From positions 237,179 to 301,178 of the forward strand of contig NW_005434642.1 of assembly GCF_000315625.1 (NCBI RefSeq): DNA of 64,000 bases. The letters run 5' to 3'. The notes beneath the pieces were generated by a model. It saw only the letters and a list, made by a program, of their open reading frames with translations. It had not been told where the DNA came from and searched no databases. This DNA is from Guillardia theta CCMP2712 (Eukaryota; Cryptophyceae; Pyrenomonadales; Geminigeraceae). Within the stretch, counting starts at the first letter, position 1. Every line of letters begins with the position of its first letter. Shown here one piece after another: positions 45,552 through 57,200 of this stretch. A program made the translations under genes and the position numbers.

Positions 45552-47244
45552 CTACCTGGCGAACCCTCCTTGCACCTTGCGGTTGTTCCAGTTCAGAGTC
45601 TCCATGACACCGTTGAACCAGTCGTCCTCTCCGCCACTCCGAGCAACGAGAGGAAGCGGCCACTTGGACGTGATCACTGTGACCGACCAGCCCTGTGCAT
45701 GCAGATGTGACTTGTACATGAGAGTGAGGGAGGGAGGGAGACGGGGAGAGGAACGAGTGCTGGCGACAAGTTGGAGCAGGAGAGGAGGATGGGAGAGAGG
45801 ATCAACCTTGCTCAGCGACATCGCGTTCCTTCCATCGAAGGAGCACCACGCTGAGACCGAGGAGTCCACGGGGACCTACTCACGTCTGAGCACCTTCTCT
45901 ACCTCCCGGGCAGCAGACCTGGAGCCTTAACGTGACGCTGTCGGGGAACACAATCGGCCGAAAGGAGAGGACCGAGGCGCAGATAGGAGTGAGGAGCATG
46001 CCGGGAACGTCCTGCCCTTCCTCGTCAGCTTCGTCTCTAGCTCCTCCTCATCCTCCTACCGGGTGGACCATCGAGCCTCCAGCAGCCAGCGAGTACGCTG
46101 TCGAGCCTGTCGGAGTAGCGACGATGATGCCGTCTCCTTGCGATGCACAGACGAATCCTGAGGGGGCAGATGAATCGAGGGGAAGGCGGGGGAGGCGGAA
46201 GCGATCCGGGCTTACGGTCGTCACAGAAGCACTCGATGTTGGTCAGGTAGGGAGAGGGCCCTCGGTCCACGCTGACCTGAACCCAACGATCATCCTGGGA
46301 TGTATGGAGATGTCCTCCGCGACCTCGTTCAATGTGATGAAGTCCGCGATCTTCCTTCTCATGTCATTGTGAACCGTACACCACAGACGCGTCCGGATTT
46401 CGACCTTGGCATGAGAAAGTCAGTCGGAGAGGACACACAGCCATTGTCAGCCGCACTTTCATCTCATTGCGCATCACTCTTGTAATGACCTGCAACGTTG
46501 AGAAACAACGTGAGGGTGTCTAACAAATGCACGATATGCACAAACATCGGGTTCCTTCAACAGGACAAGAGATCAGGAGAATAGATGAGAATACCTTCTT
46601 GTAATCAGAGAAATCAAAAGGAGTCAGAAACCCCAGGCTCCCCATTGCTAAATAATATTCAGATCACCCTGCTTTGAACATCAACAAGAGAGTAATACCG
46701 AAAGAAACTATTGGAGGGCAAGGACCATTGTAAAGTCCATTGACCCACATGATTGTCCCATCTCCCCCCAGGCATATCACAAAGTCTATCGATCGCAGAG
46801 TGTCTGGACAGTATTGATTGGCAGTACATCCAGCTGAGAGCCGATTGTCAGGACGTTGGATGCAAGTCCATGGACAGAGCATTACGTGGTCCGAGGCTAA
46901 TCAGCCATGGCAGATCAGGGAACTCGGCCTTCACTGCCGGCTCAACTGCAACCTTTGATGTTGAAGGCTCGTCAGAAAGTGTTGAGCTGAAGAGAACGAG
47001 AACAGATGCAAGCAAAGGGAGTAAAATAACCTGAAGGTTCTTCTCATCTCGAAGGAAATGAGCAACTTCCTTCAAGGCCAGGGATAGCGGAGGAGCCTGA
47101 TCATGGTTTCAGGAGTTCAGTCTTGAGGGCTGCCATTACGACATTCGGTTTCTTGATTATGAGGACCAGCTGTGGCTTCGAGTCGAAGTTGAGATTGACC
47201 TGTAACAAGCCTTCACGCGTAGGAATCGGAGGGTCTGCGCTCAT
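45552..47244 (-). CDS. NADK: NAD kinase
   Basis: Phosphorylates NAD+ to NADP+ with ATP. Proposed exons (minus): 47244-47140, 47096-47031, 46952-46886, 46803-46699, 46647-46595, 46489-46439, 46404-46324, 46276-46216, 46157-46060, 46011-45919, 45875-45807, 45692-45552; about 329 residues. Motifs: GGDGTIMW (the GGDG site), [45 protein letters not shown] (NAD-binding TPTGSTAY), [27 protein letters not shown] and SKWPLPL. The N-terminal [19 protein letters not shown] resembles plant NAD kinases. The start at 47244 ([11 protein letters not shown]) gives a compact protein without a visible targeting peptide; an upstream exon is possible. The 34-nt intron 46405-46438 and the last exon are the least certain parts. 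Confidence 0.92.
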
Positions 47245-48354
47245 ACCAATCGATTCGACTGCGAGGCCCACTCAATGTTTCCATTGTTTCGCCGCTCGTA
47301 CTGGCAGTACTCGTTGTTACATTGTAGGATCTTGATCCCGGCCCCTGCAACTACGTCACTAGTCCCCGGCAGTGCAGCATGCATCGGGAGCTCACTCTTG
47401 GCCTCCGGCTGAGCATTCATCTGGCCGCTGGGGCATCAGGCTACGAGTCAGAGCCTACAAGGAGCACAGAGCTCTGCCATCCTCTCCCAGCTCCTCATAC
47501 CTCTCAAACGACCCCGAGAAGCTCATCGGTTCAATGCGTCCCCTTGACCCGCCTCCTGCTGGTCTTCGCTGCCTCAATCCTGCCCACCGTGGAGCGCTCT
47601 CAGCATGGAGGACCCTCTCGCAACACCATGCAGCGCAGCATTTGCATCGCTCGCCGTCTTCGACTTGTTCTCCTCGTCTCCTACGCCGCTGCCATGGGCT
47701 CCAATGGACGCTCAACCATGACGAGTCCTGGAACACCAGACGACGTCCCCCACCCCCACCCCGTTCTCGAAAGCAAACTACCCGTCTACATGGGGGTACT
47801 TGCTTTCCCACTTCTCACCCCTGTCTCCTTATGTCTACTACCCCCACCAGTCGGTAAAGTACCCCGACGACCTTGGTGCAATGAACGTTCCAGTCGGAGA
47901 TGGCATGGCAGGAAGGAGCGGCGATGAGAACAGCGAGGAGAGGGAGGAGAGCCAACAAGGAAGAGACAGAAAATGAGAAGAAGAGGAGGAAGATGGAGGA
48001 GGACAGATGAGACTGATGCGATAAGAAGAGAAAGGACAGGTGCAGTTCAGTGCAAGGAATTTGCGGAGCCAGGACATGTGCCCGGGTGAATGTTGCTAGG
48101 TGAACACGGATTGTCAAAAGTTGTGTCAATGGCTGCAATGTTTAGAAAAGATGAAGAACCGAATTCGTTCCTCATCGTTTCGGAACGCATTGACAACAGG
48201 GGATGGTTTTGTGTGAGAGCGAGTCGAGTTCATTTTTCGATGAATCTGAACAAACTTGCCAGTAGATTGTTACGCAAAGATCAGTAACCATGTTTTATCC
48301 TTTCATCTGCTGAAGTGATATACCATCCCTGCCATTGACAGAAGGGGCCTTGCC
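47245..48354. promoter_or_regulatory. Divergent NADK/pirin intergenic region
   Basis: No convincing gene; open frames here have no domain. A C-rich block with GGGGGTAC, ACTACCCCC and AGTACCCC words lies at 47745-47870, as in the other divergent gaps. A purine-rich stretch follows at 47920-48005. Confidence 0.45.
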
Positions 48355-49714
48355 ATGGTGACTGATTTTGTTTATTCTTCACAGGCCATGTCCTGTCCTG
48401 CCGGAGCCAAGCGAGTCGTCAAGAAGTTCCATGCACATTCTCAGAGAGAAGGAGCAGGTTTCATAGTCAGACGTCCTATAGGAGGAAGCAGCTTGTCAGA
48501 TCAAGAAGCGGATCCCTTCCTTCTCCTAGACGAGCTTCCGAGAACCAACTATGCTCCTGGCGAATTTCCAGGCGCGCCATGGCATCCCCACCGTGGGTTT
48601 GATACCGTGATGTATATGAAGGAAGGACGTGGCGATCACGAAGACTCGTGAGAACTTGGCGCATGCTCTTGTCCTGTGTTGATCCTCTTGCCTGCCAGGA
48701 TGGGAAACAAAGGATCGCTCACGGATGGTGATTGCCAATGGATGACAGCAGGAGGTCGAGATGAGTCTCCTCATGCTTGGAAGGACTGACATGGTTTGCT
48801 TCAGCTGGTATCCTCCACAACGAGGGAACAAACCATCCGGGAGGATATCTGCATGGCTTCCAGTGCTGGATCAACCTGCCCAAAGAGAAGAAAATGACGC
48901 CTCCGGCTTATCAGGTAAGTCCTTTTGCAGATTGTGCAGTTTCGAATGTTGCTGGCCTGACTGGCTCTTGCAGGACATCAGATCTTCTTCCATCCCGGTT
49001 GTCACATGTAACGACAAGGTCAAGGCGAAAGTCATTGCTGGGTCTTGCGCTGGTCAGGATGCTGTGTGCCAAACCATCATCCCCGTACAGTACATCGACT
49101 TCATGGTCCAGCCGGGCGGAGAATTCACGCATGATGTGCCGGCTGAAATGGAGACGGTCATCTTTTATGTCTACAAGGGTTCGGCCATGTTAGGCCCCGA
49201 ACAAGTCGTGGCCAAAGAGGTGCTATCAATTTCTGATTGCCTTTCTCCTCCCCTCCATTCCTCTCCTCGATCTCTTCATTTATCTCACTCCTCTCCCTGC
49301 TTCTTTTCGTGTTTCCATCTTCTATCATTGCTTCTTTTTGCATCCTTTTGGCTTGTTATTCTTAAGATATCTTACAATATCTCAGGGGGACACCTGCTTG
49401 CTTGATCCTCGAGGAGGCACCAAGGTTTGGTTTAAGGAAAGTCAGAATGAGGTGGCGCTTGTCGTAAATTTGTACCTCCTCTGAATGCCCACGACTACAG
49501 GAACTTGGCTTCCTGCTCCTGGCTGGGAAGCCGATCCGAGAGCCCATTTCGCGGTATGGACCTTTTGTGATGAACACGAAGGAAGAGATCAGGCAAGCCT
49601 TTCTCGACTACCAGGTAGAAAGAGAGAGTAATTACTGCAGGGTGTTAGTATGCTAAGTTGAGTGTGCAGAGTGGCCAACTTTGCAAGATCAAGGGAACCA
49701 TGAGAAAGATTTGA
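48355..49714 (+). CDS. PIR: Pirin (cupin-family Fe protein)
   Basis: Two-cupin protein; pirins bind a non-haem Fe and act as redox-sensitive transcription co-regulators or quercetinases. Exons: 48355-48647, 48699-48754, 48805-48914, 48974-49219, 49386-49451, 49501-49614, 49670-49714; about 309 residues (human 290). The N-terminal cupin has [20 protein letters not shown] (HxH metal ligands), [16 protein letters not shown] (metal-binding His; the Glu side is kept) and [11 protein letters not shown]. The C-terminal cupin has [24 protein letters not shown] and [13 protein letters not shown]. The ATG at 48388 may be the true start, since TTCACAG just before it resembles a splice acceptor for a 5' UTR intron. 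Confidence 0.95.
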
Positions 49715-50576
49715 TGCCTAAACTCCATTTCGAAGAGGAAATGAAGTCAATATCGCTTCCTGGTTTGATGATAATTAAAAATGACACGATTAAGTCTTGC
49801 TTGCTTTCATGGAAGATGTATCTCTCGGCAGTCTTGCCTCGTCGTTCAGTGTCCTCTTGATTCATCGTGAGGGGATTTAAGGGGATCAACGGGAGTGAGC
49901 GGAGGTCTTTACAACGTCCAGCGAAGTGCTCAAAGGAAAAAGAACTGTTGTAGCAGGGAACCAGAGCGAGAGATATGCAAACAGAGTGCGTGACCTCCAG
50001 CACAGATCTTCGAGTCGATGTGGCTCAGACGCATGACAGGTGAAGCAGCAGCTCTCTGAAGCTGACTGCTGTTGCCTCACTCCTTGGAGCGGAATCTTGA
50101 AACAAGCTGATAGGACATCGGAGGCCATGGCGATCTCGGGAGCGGATAGCAAGCGAAGTAGAACTTCATATCGTCACATCGCTCAGAAGATCATTTCTGG
50201 ACTTTTTGATGCATACTAGCGGTTCGAAGAGAAATGCCAGTCCTCAGCCATGCATGCTTGAACAACTGAGCAGGAGTAGAAGCTTGAGGGACTAGCTTAA
50301 TAAACTGAAGCCAATCCAGTCTAACACTGCATCTGTGGCATGCGTTTGAAAACTTCCAAACCGCTTGTTGGAAAAACACAGAATCAATTCCACCTCCTCC
50401 ACGTTCAACTTTTTGTGCTTTCTGATGCAAACTGTCGTGTTGTCTCATCATAAATTTGTCTCATCATAAATTTGTCATGTTGACATTTGAATTCTTGGTG
50501 TGTGTTGGCTCCATGCATCATCGTTCGAAATGGTTTGCCCAGATTGGTAAAGGAATTGAATTCAAGCTCATGATAT
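49715..50576. other. 3' gap between pirin and the small membrane protein
   Basis: Convergent gap of ordinary composition with scattered short frames. Nothing supportable is seen in it. Confidence 0.5.
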
Positions 50577-50855
50577 TTACGGTGTTAACATCATTTTCTG
50601 GATTTGTACCATCACGAAGAGACCTGCGGGTAGGGCAAAGGGAAGCCCCATGCCTGTAGCTTCTTGGAGTATCCCAGCTACTATTATGGCTCCGGCCAGG
50701 TACAGCACAAAGGAAGGGATATTCGAGACATTCACTCTCCATCCCCTTGCTTCTGCAACTTCATCATTGTTCGTATCCAACTGCTCTGTTTGTCCCCGAC
50801 GGCTCTTCAGCGTCGCTTGCCCTCCTCTGCCATGTTGTGCCCTGTCGGCCGCCAT
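50577..50855 (-). CDS. Small hypothetical membrane protein (92 residues)
   Basis: No family recognised. Start ATG at 50855 (MAADRAQHGRGGQ). The first ~40 residues are basic/polar. They are followed by two hydrophobic segments, VLYLAGAIIVAGILQEATG and LPFALPAGLFVMVQIQ, suggesting a helical hairpin in a membrane. A GGGGTA/TACCCC block starts about 100 bases upstream, where other genes in this window have one, which supports this being a real gene divergent from PNP. Single exon; hidden introns or extra exons cannot be excluded. Confidence 0.45.
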   Translation of the reverse strand: MAADRAQHGRGGQATLKSRRGQTEQLDTNNDEVAEARGWRVNVSNIPSFVLYLAGAIIVAGILQEATGMGLPFALPAGLFVMVQIQKMMLTP

Positions 50856-51430
50856 GTGAATGAAACCAGTTCCATCTCGTGTCTACGCCGTTACGTTTTC
50901 GTTGCATTCCGTCTAGGCGTGCAAAGGCGTGTAGAGACTCTGGGGGGCCGCGAGACTGCGACCCTTCGGTTGTTGCTGATTTCGGTGGGTGGGGTGCATG
51001 TATGACCTACCCCATTAATTCAGGTCAAAGCACTATCAGATAGACGGGTACTGGAAAACATTTCGGGTGGTGAATAGGACTACAATTTTTGGAGGGGGTG
51101 GTACTGTTCTGTGTTGACTGGGTCGTGTACCCCCGTACCCCATGGTGTGACCAACTACCCCTTCAATTCAGGTTTTGGACCCCGTGAATATCCCCTACCC
51201 CACACACCCCTACCCGTATCTATGTTCCTCTTACCCACCGCAATAACTGAACTACCCCCCTCGGGTTTGTTGCACCCTCTTTCATAAAACAAACTAAAGT
51301 ACCCCTTACCCCCTCTTACCCCGAATACCACCCCACCTTAGATCAGGCGGTTGAAATGGGGTAATATACCCCTACCCCCTGGAATGACCAAAGCTACCCC
51401 GTACCATCTAGAGGATCAGGCTTCTTCACC
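50856..51430. promoter_or_regulatory. TACCCC-rich block upstream of PNP
   Basis: From about 50985 to 51410, repeated but non-tandem TACCCC, ACCCCT, CCCCTACCCC and GGGGGTGG words make up much of the sequence. This is the clearest example of the block type. It ends about 20 bases before the PNP ATG. Confidence 0.55.
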
Positions 51431-52258
51431 ATGGCAGAGGAGGCAGCAGGAGCGGCGGCGGCGGCGATCCGCGCGAGCCTGACAGAGGCCTTTACGCCCG
51501 TGATCGCGATCACACTTGGTTCAGGATGCGGAGATGTAGCAGATGCTATCAAGCCTGTGAAGGTCATCAACTACTCTGATATCCCGGGTTTCCCAGTGAG
51601 CACAGTGCAAGGCCATGCTGGACAACTGATCCTCGGGCATCTTGCGGGAGTACCGATTGTTGGATTGAAGGGAAGGGTACACTATTATGAGGGAAATCCT
51701 AGGTCAATGGTTGTCCCCGTGTACACCGTGAAGCTCCTTGGCGCCAAGTACCTCATGATCACCAATGCATCGGGATCGCTCAGGGAGGAGATGGGGCCGG
51801 GTGCGCTTGTGGCGCTGACAGATCACATGAATTTTAGCGGAGCAAACCCGTTGATAGGGCCGAACAGTGATGGTATGGGGCCTCGCTTCCCCAGCCTGTA
51901 CAATGCGTACGACCCGGAGCTTCGGTCGATCCTCCTGGACATTGCAAAGGACAAGGACGTAAAGGTGCACGAGGGCGTGTACGTGGGGACGTCAGGGCCC
52001 TCGTTCGAGACGCCTGCTGAGATCAAGGCGTACAGAGTACTAGGAGGAGATGTGGTAGGGATGTCAACCGTCGGGGAAGTTATCCTTGCTCGCCATTGCG
52101 ACCTCCGAGTATGTGCCATCTCTGTGGTGGTGAACTATGCGGCAGGGATGACCGACCAGCACATTACTCACGAAGAGACCTTGCACTTCACGAAGCTCGC
52201 AGCTGAGAGGGTGGCAACTTTGGTAATGGGGTGGGTCCAGCGCGTGTCGAATTTGTAG
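51431..52258 (+). CDS. Purine nucleoside phosphorylase, bacterial-like, intronless
   Basis: Cleaves inosine/guanosine (or xanthosine) with phosphate in purine salvage. 275 residues in one exon, the usual length of trimeric PNPs. Motifs: ITLGSGCGDVAD (phosphate loop, LGSGxG), VQGHAGQLILG, GRVHYYEG (RxHxYEG, phosphate and substrate), ITNASGSL, GPSFETPAEI (Glu for the purine), GMSTVGEVILARHC and VVNYAAGMTDQHITHEE. The last motif has the Asn followed by AAG, as in bacterial PunA/XapA enzymes rather than the animal form. An Ala-rich N-terminus (MAEEAAGAAAAAIRASL) precedes the domain. The lack of introns among multi-exon neighbours hints at late acquisition, which is not proven. Confidence 0.95.
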   Translation: MAEEAAGAAAAAIRASLTEAFTPVIAITLGSGCGDVADAIKPVKVINYSDIPGFPVSTVQGHAGQLILGHLAGVPIVGLKGRVHYYEGNPRSMVVPVYTVKLLGAKYLMITNASGSLREEMGPGALVALTDHMNFSGANPLIGPNSDGMGPRFPSLYNAYDPELRSILLDIAKDKDVKVHEGVYVGTSGPSFETPAEIKAYRVLGGDVVGMSTVGEVILARHCDLRVCAISVVVNYAAGMTDQHITHEETLHFTKLAAERVATLVMGWVQRVSNL

Positions 52259-52587
52259 AGGCAGAGGTCACTAGCTGACGACAGGAAGAAGGAAGATCGT
52301 TGTACCTGTGGGAGAAGAGTTTCACATGCTGTTAGCTCAACTCTCAAAACAAAGCTGCAGGTTTCAACAAATAAATTTTTTTGCACATGTTTGCTTCATT
52401 GGAAGCCTGAATGGAATTTCCTCATTGACCTGTGCTAAAGAATCTTCCTGCTCTCCGCAATGATCGTCGACTGTGTATGAACAAACAGGCTAAGATCTAA
52501 TCCTTCACAGCTTTATGATCAAGATCTTTTCCCCGTCCACCACCATCAAAACATTATCTGTTCCATGTCCTTTGGCACTTGAAATGC
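52259..52587. other. Convergent 3' gap, PNP / PDZ gene
   Basis: Ordinary composition, no gene, and no GGGGTA or GC-island block. Confidence 0.6.
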
Positions 52588-55470
52588 TCAACGGCCGTAT
52601 CGCGAGCCAGCAGAGCCATAAATATCTTGCGAGTACTGGGAGCCGCCGTTAGCTCCAACAGTACGTCTATGTTCTTACCGTGGGCGAGAAAGCATTTGGT
52701 CTTGCCATCCCAGCAGTGTATCCCCCTTGATTGCCATATTTAGCCGCCATGCCTCCCCGGTCGTAAGATCGCTGCATTCCTAGATCTGCTTTGATTCAAG
52801 TCAGGTGGCGAATTGACTGATCCTCTCGTGTTCCAAGTGCTACCTCGTACAGGCTGCTCAGCTGGAGCAGATCCATCACGACTGTTGTACAAGGAACCTC
52901 CTTCGGGCATCGCAGCCAACTGCATCTTTGCATCACAAGACTATTTCCTGCGTGGAGAGCAAGTGAGAGAGCTTACATTGGATTTGGGAACGTAACGAGG
53001 ACGGCTATCGTCCAGCTCAGCCTAAAAGTGGGAATGTGAACGGGAACTGATGACAAAGAGTACAGCAATAAAACCTGAAGTCGTTGCATGGCGGTTGCGA
53101 GACTGGAAGCTGGGCGGCGGGATGCCTCGTCACTCTGCAGGAGAAGTCAAGGAGGAGCCCGCATTCGACGTGTATTCTACCCCTCGCCGTGCTGGTGGGT
53201 CCGCGCTACGACTACGTGTGGAGGCCTCTGTGTTGCATTGTTCAGTTCCAAAAGAGCAAGCAAGAGCAAACCAGGCAAGGAATCTCACCAGGCACCGGAT
53301 AATTCCGAGATGCTGCAATGGAAATCCCGCGGTTGGCAATGCCGTATGACTGCAAACATCTAAGATACGATGGGACCTTGAAATAAAAATTTCCATACAC
53401 TCGATTCTTCTGCTCTCTCCCTGCTGCCGTAAAGTCCAGAAGTGCCAGCAGTATACATGCTTGCTTGTGCCTGGACATCAAGCTCAGACCGTCAGGGATG
53501 GTGTTTGGAAGCGCGAAAGAGGGAAACCTGAATTTCGGCTTGCCGGGCACGAGCTCTCGCTAGATCTTGCCTTGCACGTTCAACAGGATCTTCATCAGGA
53601 CGAATGCCAGATCTAGCCTAGTACACCAAACATTAAAAACACAAAATGTGTACAGTGAAACGCCAATGCAGGTTACCTTGATTCCCGAGTTGGAGCCATA
53701 CAGCGATTGGTTATCAGCATTCGCGACATTGAGGCTTGAGTCAGGAGTCGAGTTGATCTCATATCGGGATCCCTCAGAGGGTGTCCTAGAGGGTCTAGCC
53801 ATCTGTTGAGCAACTGGCTCCACAATTTGCACAGGTGCCTTGCTTATGCTTTGTGGCTGCAGACATTGGCATGTCATTGAAAAACATGTTCCAAAACCTA
53901 GTCCAGATGTATACCACAAAAGTAGGATTTCGCGCAACACTTGCTGATCTATTCCCACGGATGATAATCGTCTGATATTCGAGGTCTGGGCTTCGTCTGT
54001 AAAGAAACATTCAACAGGCATGTCCTGCCGTATTTTCTAATGCAAAAATAGTTGAAAGCATCAAGGACTTTGAAAAAACTGACAGTTGCAACAGAAATTT
54101 GAATTCGTTCTTACTGAACCACAATTTTGAACACTTGTTGGCATAGAGCATATCAAGTATGGAAACGTGCAGAAAGTTTTCTTCTGGCATGGACTCACCT
54201 CAATCGAAGAATGACAGCTGTTGAAGGTCTGCCAATGATGAATGTTCTAAGCTTGGCTAAATCACATCCAAATTCTACTGGATTATCTATGGCAAGAATT
54301 ATTCAGTGCGCAAGTGCATGTGTGCAAGCAGATACTTACCATCTACTCCAATAATGCAATCGCCCTCCAACGGACGTGGTTCAGCGAGAGAGGCAGCTTC
54401 ACCCTATATGTATCACAGTTCTAAGCAACTTGCTGAGTTCTTTAAAGATTTACCTCAATGAGAGACTTGATGTACATTCTTCCATCGTTCTTCTGTTGAA
54501 AAACAATGCCGATCCCCACTAATCCTGTTGAGTTCGAAGCGGAGGTAGGAAGTGGTGACGCACTGGGTGGAATCACGTTGGTGGGTGTCGCATTGGCCAT
54601 CCGGTTGATTTCATGATGACGCTCATGGGCAGGAGAAGGTGCAGAATTGATTGGCCGATTATAGATTGACTGTTTCTTATCTTCGCTTGGTCTTCTTCCC
54701 AACAAATCGGACTGTGCATATTCTCGTTGACGATCGTACTGACGCAGAGCCGCTGCTCGGTCGTCGTTGTGGATTTCATTCTGGACTGGGGTTGTCATGC
54801 CATTATTTCTATTGTCTCCGGAAGGGGAAAAGGTACTGATGCGATCATGTACTCCAGAGGGACTAAACAGGTTGGAACGATCGCTGGGTTGTTGAACTGG
54901 GTCGCTTTGACGATAACCTTCATCCCTTGACACAAGTCTGTATGAACCAGATTCCTGAGCAGCTCTTCGATCCTGGGAACTGTACAAATCATCGTTGCGA
55001 GGCTGTTGAACGAAGGAGGGCTGATTCATATGTATGGTAGGTTGAGGTAGAAGAACATTAGGGCGCTCAAATGACAAGGCACTTTCATCCTTTCGGACAT
55101 ACGAGGATTGAACGTTCACGGGAGGCTGCCCAGGTTGTGCAGCTGGAGCGACGGGCATTTGCGATACAGGGACCTGACGGTCATAAGCATAGTTGCCTGT
55201 CTGATATGAGGCCATCCTATCGTATCCGTAGGACTGGCTCCTCGGAACCTGCTGAACTGGCTGTGGTTGCATGTATGAAGGCGATGTGAACTGTCTGACC
55301 TGCGGCTGATACTGAAATGCTTGAAACTGCGTTGGCTCTGGCTGAGGCTGCACCTGGTATTGCATTTGATACGATTGGTACCGCTCTTCTGGAGGGCTAA
55401 CGCCCCCGATGGGTGTGGGCGCTTGGGGGCGAGAAGCGCCATAGTAAGAATCATAGCGCAGATATGACAT
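52588..55470 (-). CDS. PDZ-domain protein with Gln/Pro-rich N-terminus (PDZ gene 1)
   Basis: Scaffold-type protein of unknown role. Firm exons (minus): 55470-54454, 54403-54340, 54256-54199, 53996-53915, 53838-53677, 53617-53528; further exons run to a stop near 52588 (one begins AQASMYTAGTSG near 53475, the last ends GSQYSQDIYGSAGSRYGR). Exon 1 (MSYLRYDSYYGASRP) encodes about 310 residues rich in Gln, Pro, Ser and Tyr. It then opens a PDZ fold with GLVGIGIVFQQ, continuing EGEAASLAEP, GDCIIGVD, KLRTFIIGRPSTAVILRLRR and LEYQTIIIRG in the next exons. The carboxylate-binding loop is GIGI. The rest is low-complexity with a helical stretch (DLARARARQAEIQ). Its PDZ resembles that of the gene at 57691. 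Confidence 0.78.
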
Positions 55471-56245
55471 TTCAAGAGGCGAGAAGTGTCAGATATGACA
55501 ACAAAATTTTATCCTCCTGGTAATATCTTGACGGGATTTTGCTCTGTAGGTTGAAACGGACAGCTTGACCTCTTCAGTATTCTTGTGATAGCAAGAAGGT
55601 AAAAGTCTAGCTCCGTGGAGGTCGAAGCTGTAAAGGCTGAGTGAGGAGCAACAAGCTGGGTCGAGACTGGGGATGGGACAGACAAGAGATGTAGGGCACT
55701 CAGAAGAGCAGCAGGAAGGTTCGGGAGAGGAACAGCAGAGGAATGGGCGGGGGGAATAGCAGAGGGAAATGTCGCCAGAGCGGCTGAGCGGCTGAATGAT
55801 GAGGGCGAGAGGGTGGCAGAGGTAACTTGGCAATACAAGTGGGGGTAGGGTAGTGCTCATCTTTGAAAAGGGTGGTGTGTGGATTGGGGTGGAGGGTAGG
55901 TCAGTAATCTGAAGGGGAGGGGTCCATTTGCCTCGGACTTGATAAAAGACGGTGCCACGGTAGGCATTGGAAGCTAGATGGTGGGTCACCGGGTGGTTGG
56001 GCTTTAGGAGGGGTGGTCTCGGAGGATGGTGTGGACAGTGAGCACTCCTGAACCTTTGAGGCAGAGTTTGACCAGGGGGGTGGGTGGGGGATATGCCTCG
56101 GAATAAAAAGGACTTCGAGTAAAGAAAGGGGGGTCACCCGGTGGCAACCACTAGCACCATGATGATACGATATGCGACTCGAGTAAAGTTGGGGTGGGTA
56201 GTATGAGTCACTGAGAGACCCGGACCCTTGGGGGTGGGGTCATCT
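55471..56245. promoter_or_regulatory. 5' flank of PDZ gene 1 with GGGGTA-type block
   Basis: From about 55845 to 56240 the plus strand carries GGGGGTAGGGTAG, GGATTGGGGTGGAGGG, GGGTGGGTGGGGG and GGGGTGGGTAG. The sense strand of the gene is thus C-rich. No gene is seen. Confidence 0.45.
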
Positions 56246-57200
56246 CGTCAACTGAACTGGTGGCCCGGGATTTTTGATTTGGCATGAAATGTAACGGCAC
56301 GGTTGCCTTTCTGTTCACGGTGGCTGGCGGATCGCGGGACCGTCAGTCGGCAAACTTGGCCCGCGGCCCAACTTGCAAGACGTACGGTCAAGTTCCCCGA
56401 AGCCTGTCCCTGCGCGTTGTTTTAACTTAGTGATGGCAGTGGATTTTGCCTTTTCTCTTCCGGAAGTTCTCGCCCAGTGACTCTGTGAGATTGTCGTGCT
56501 GATCTTCAGTCACGATGATCTTTCTAAAGGAACTCGGCCCGGAATGCCACGCCGCGGCAACCGCCCGTGACGGTACTCAACTTGCCAAACCCTTTTCGTG
56601 ACTCCGAAACTACACTCTGAGGGCAGGGACAGTAAGAGTTCAAGTTACAGGCCGGGCAGTGACTCACCGGGCTCCCGGTCACTGTCAGTCGGACCGTACC
56701 GTTCGGTGTGTCCCGGCTCCGAGGGCCGATCGGACTCATTCGTACCGTACCCGGCGTACTGGCCGCCCGGTAACGGTCACCAGGTCGGCGTTGCGGCCCG
56801 CGGTGGCCACACTCGGAGGCTCGGAAGCCTAGTCACTAGTAGACCCCAGGCGGGGCCGCCCGGGGCCGTCGGTCCGGTCTGACTCAGTGATTCGCCGCCG
56901 CTCGGACAGCGGCGACCGGACGCCGCCGCGCGGCTGAGCTCGGAGTGGCCGAGCCTACCAGGGACTCAGTAAAAGAGCCTACCGTACTGAGTCCCTGGTA
57001 GGCTCTACTACTTGGCAAGTAGATCCGTCTAACGTCCGGATACTACTGACAGCTGCGGATAGAGCTTATCCCGAAGGGGCGGCTGGTGAGGAACCAAGTT
57101 GGCCCGAATGCGGCGTGAGAGCCGGGCGCGGCAGCAGATGCCAGTGACGAGGCTGAGCTGGCGGCGCCATGACCCGGCGTCTCCTTGAACTCCGAGGCTG
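56246..57200. other. GC island 2
   Basis: Same word set as island 1 (GGCCCG, CCGGG, GTCAC, CAGTCGG, CCGTACC). No coding support. It contains a perfect 21-bp inverted repeat (56951-56971 and 56985-57005) and lies between the divergent PDZ genes. Confidence 0.85.
56951..57005. repeat. Perfect 21-bp inverted repeat (hairpin)
   Basis: The arm GAGCCTACCAGGGACTCAGT plus A (56951-56971) is exactly reverse-complementary to 56985-57005. The 13-base loop holds another GAGCCTACC, repeating the start of the left arm. Confidence 0.95.
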
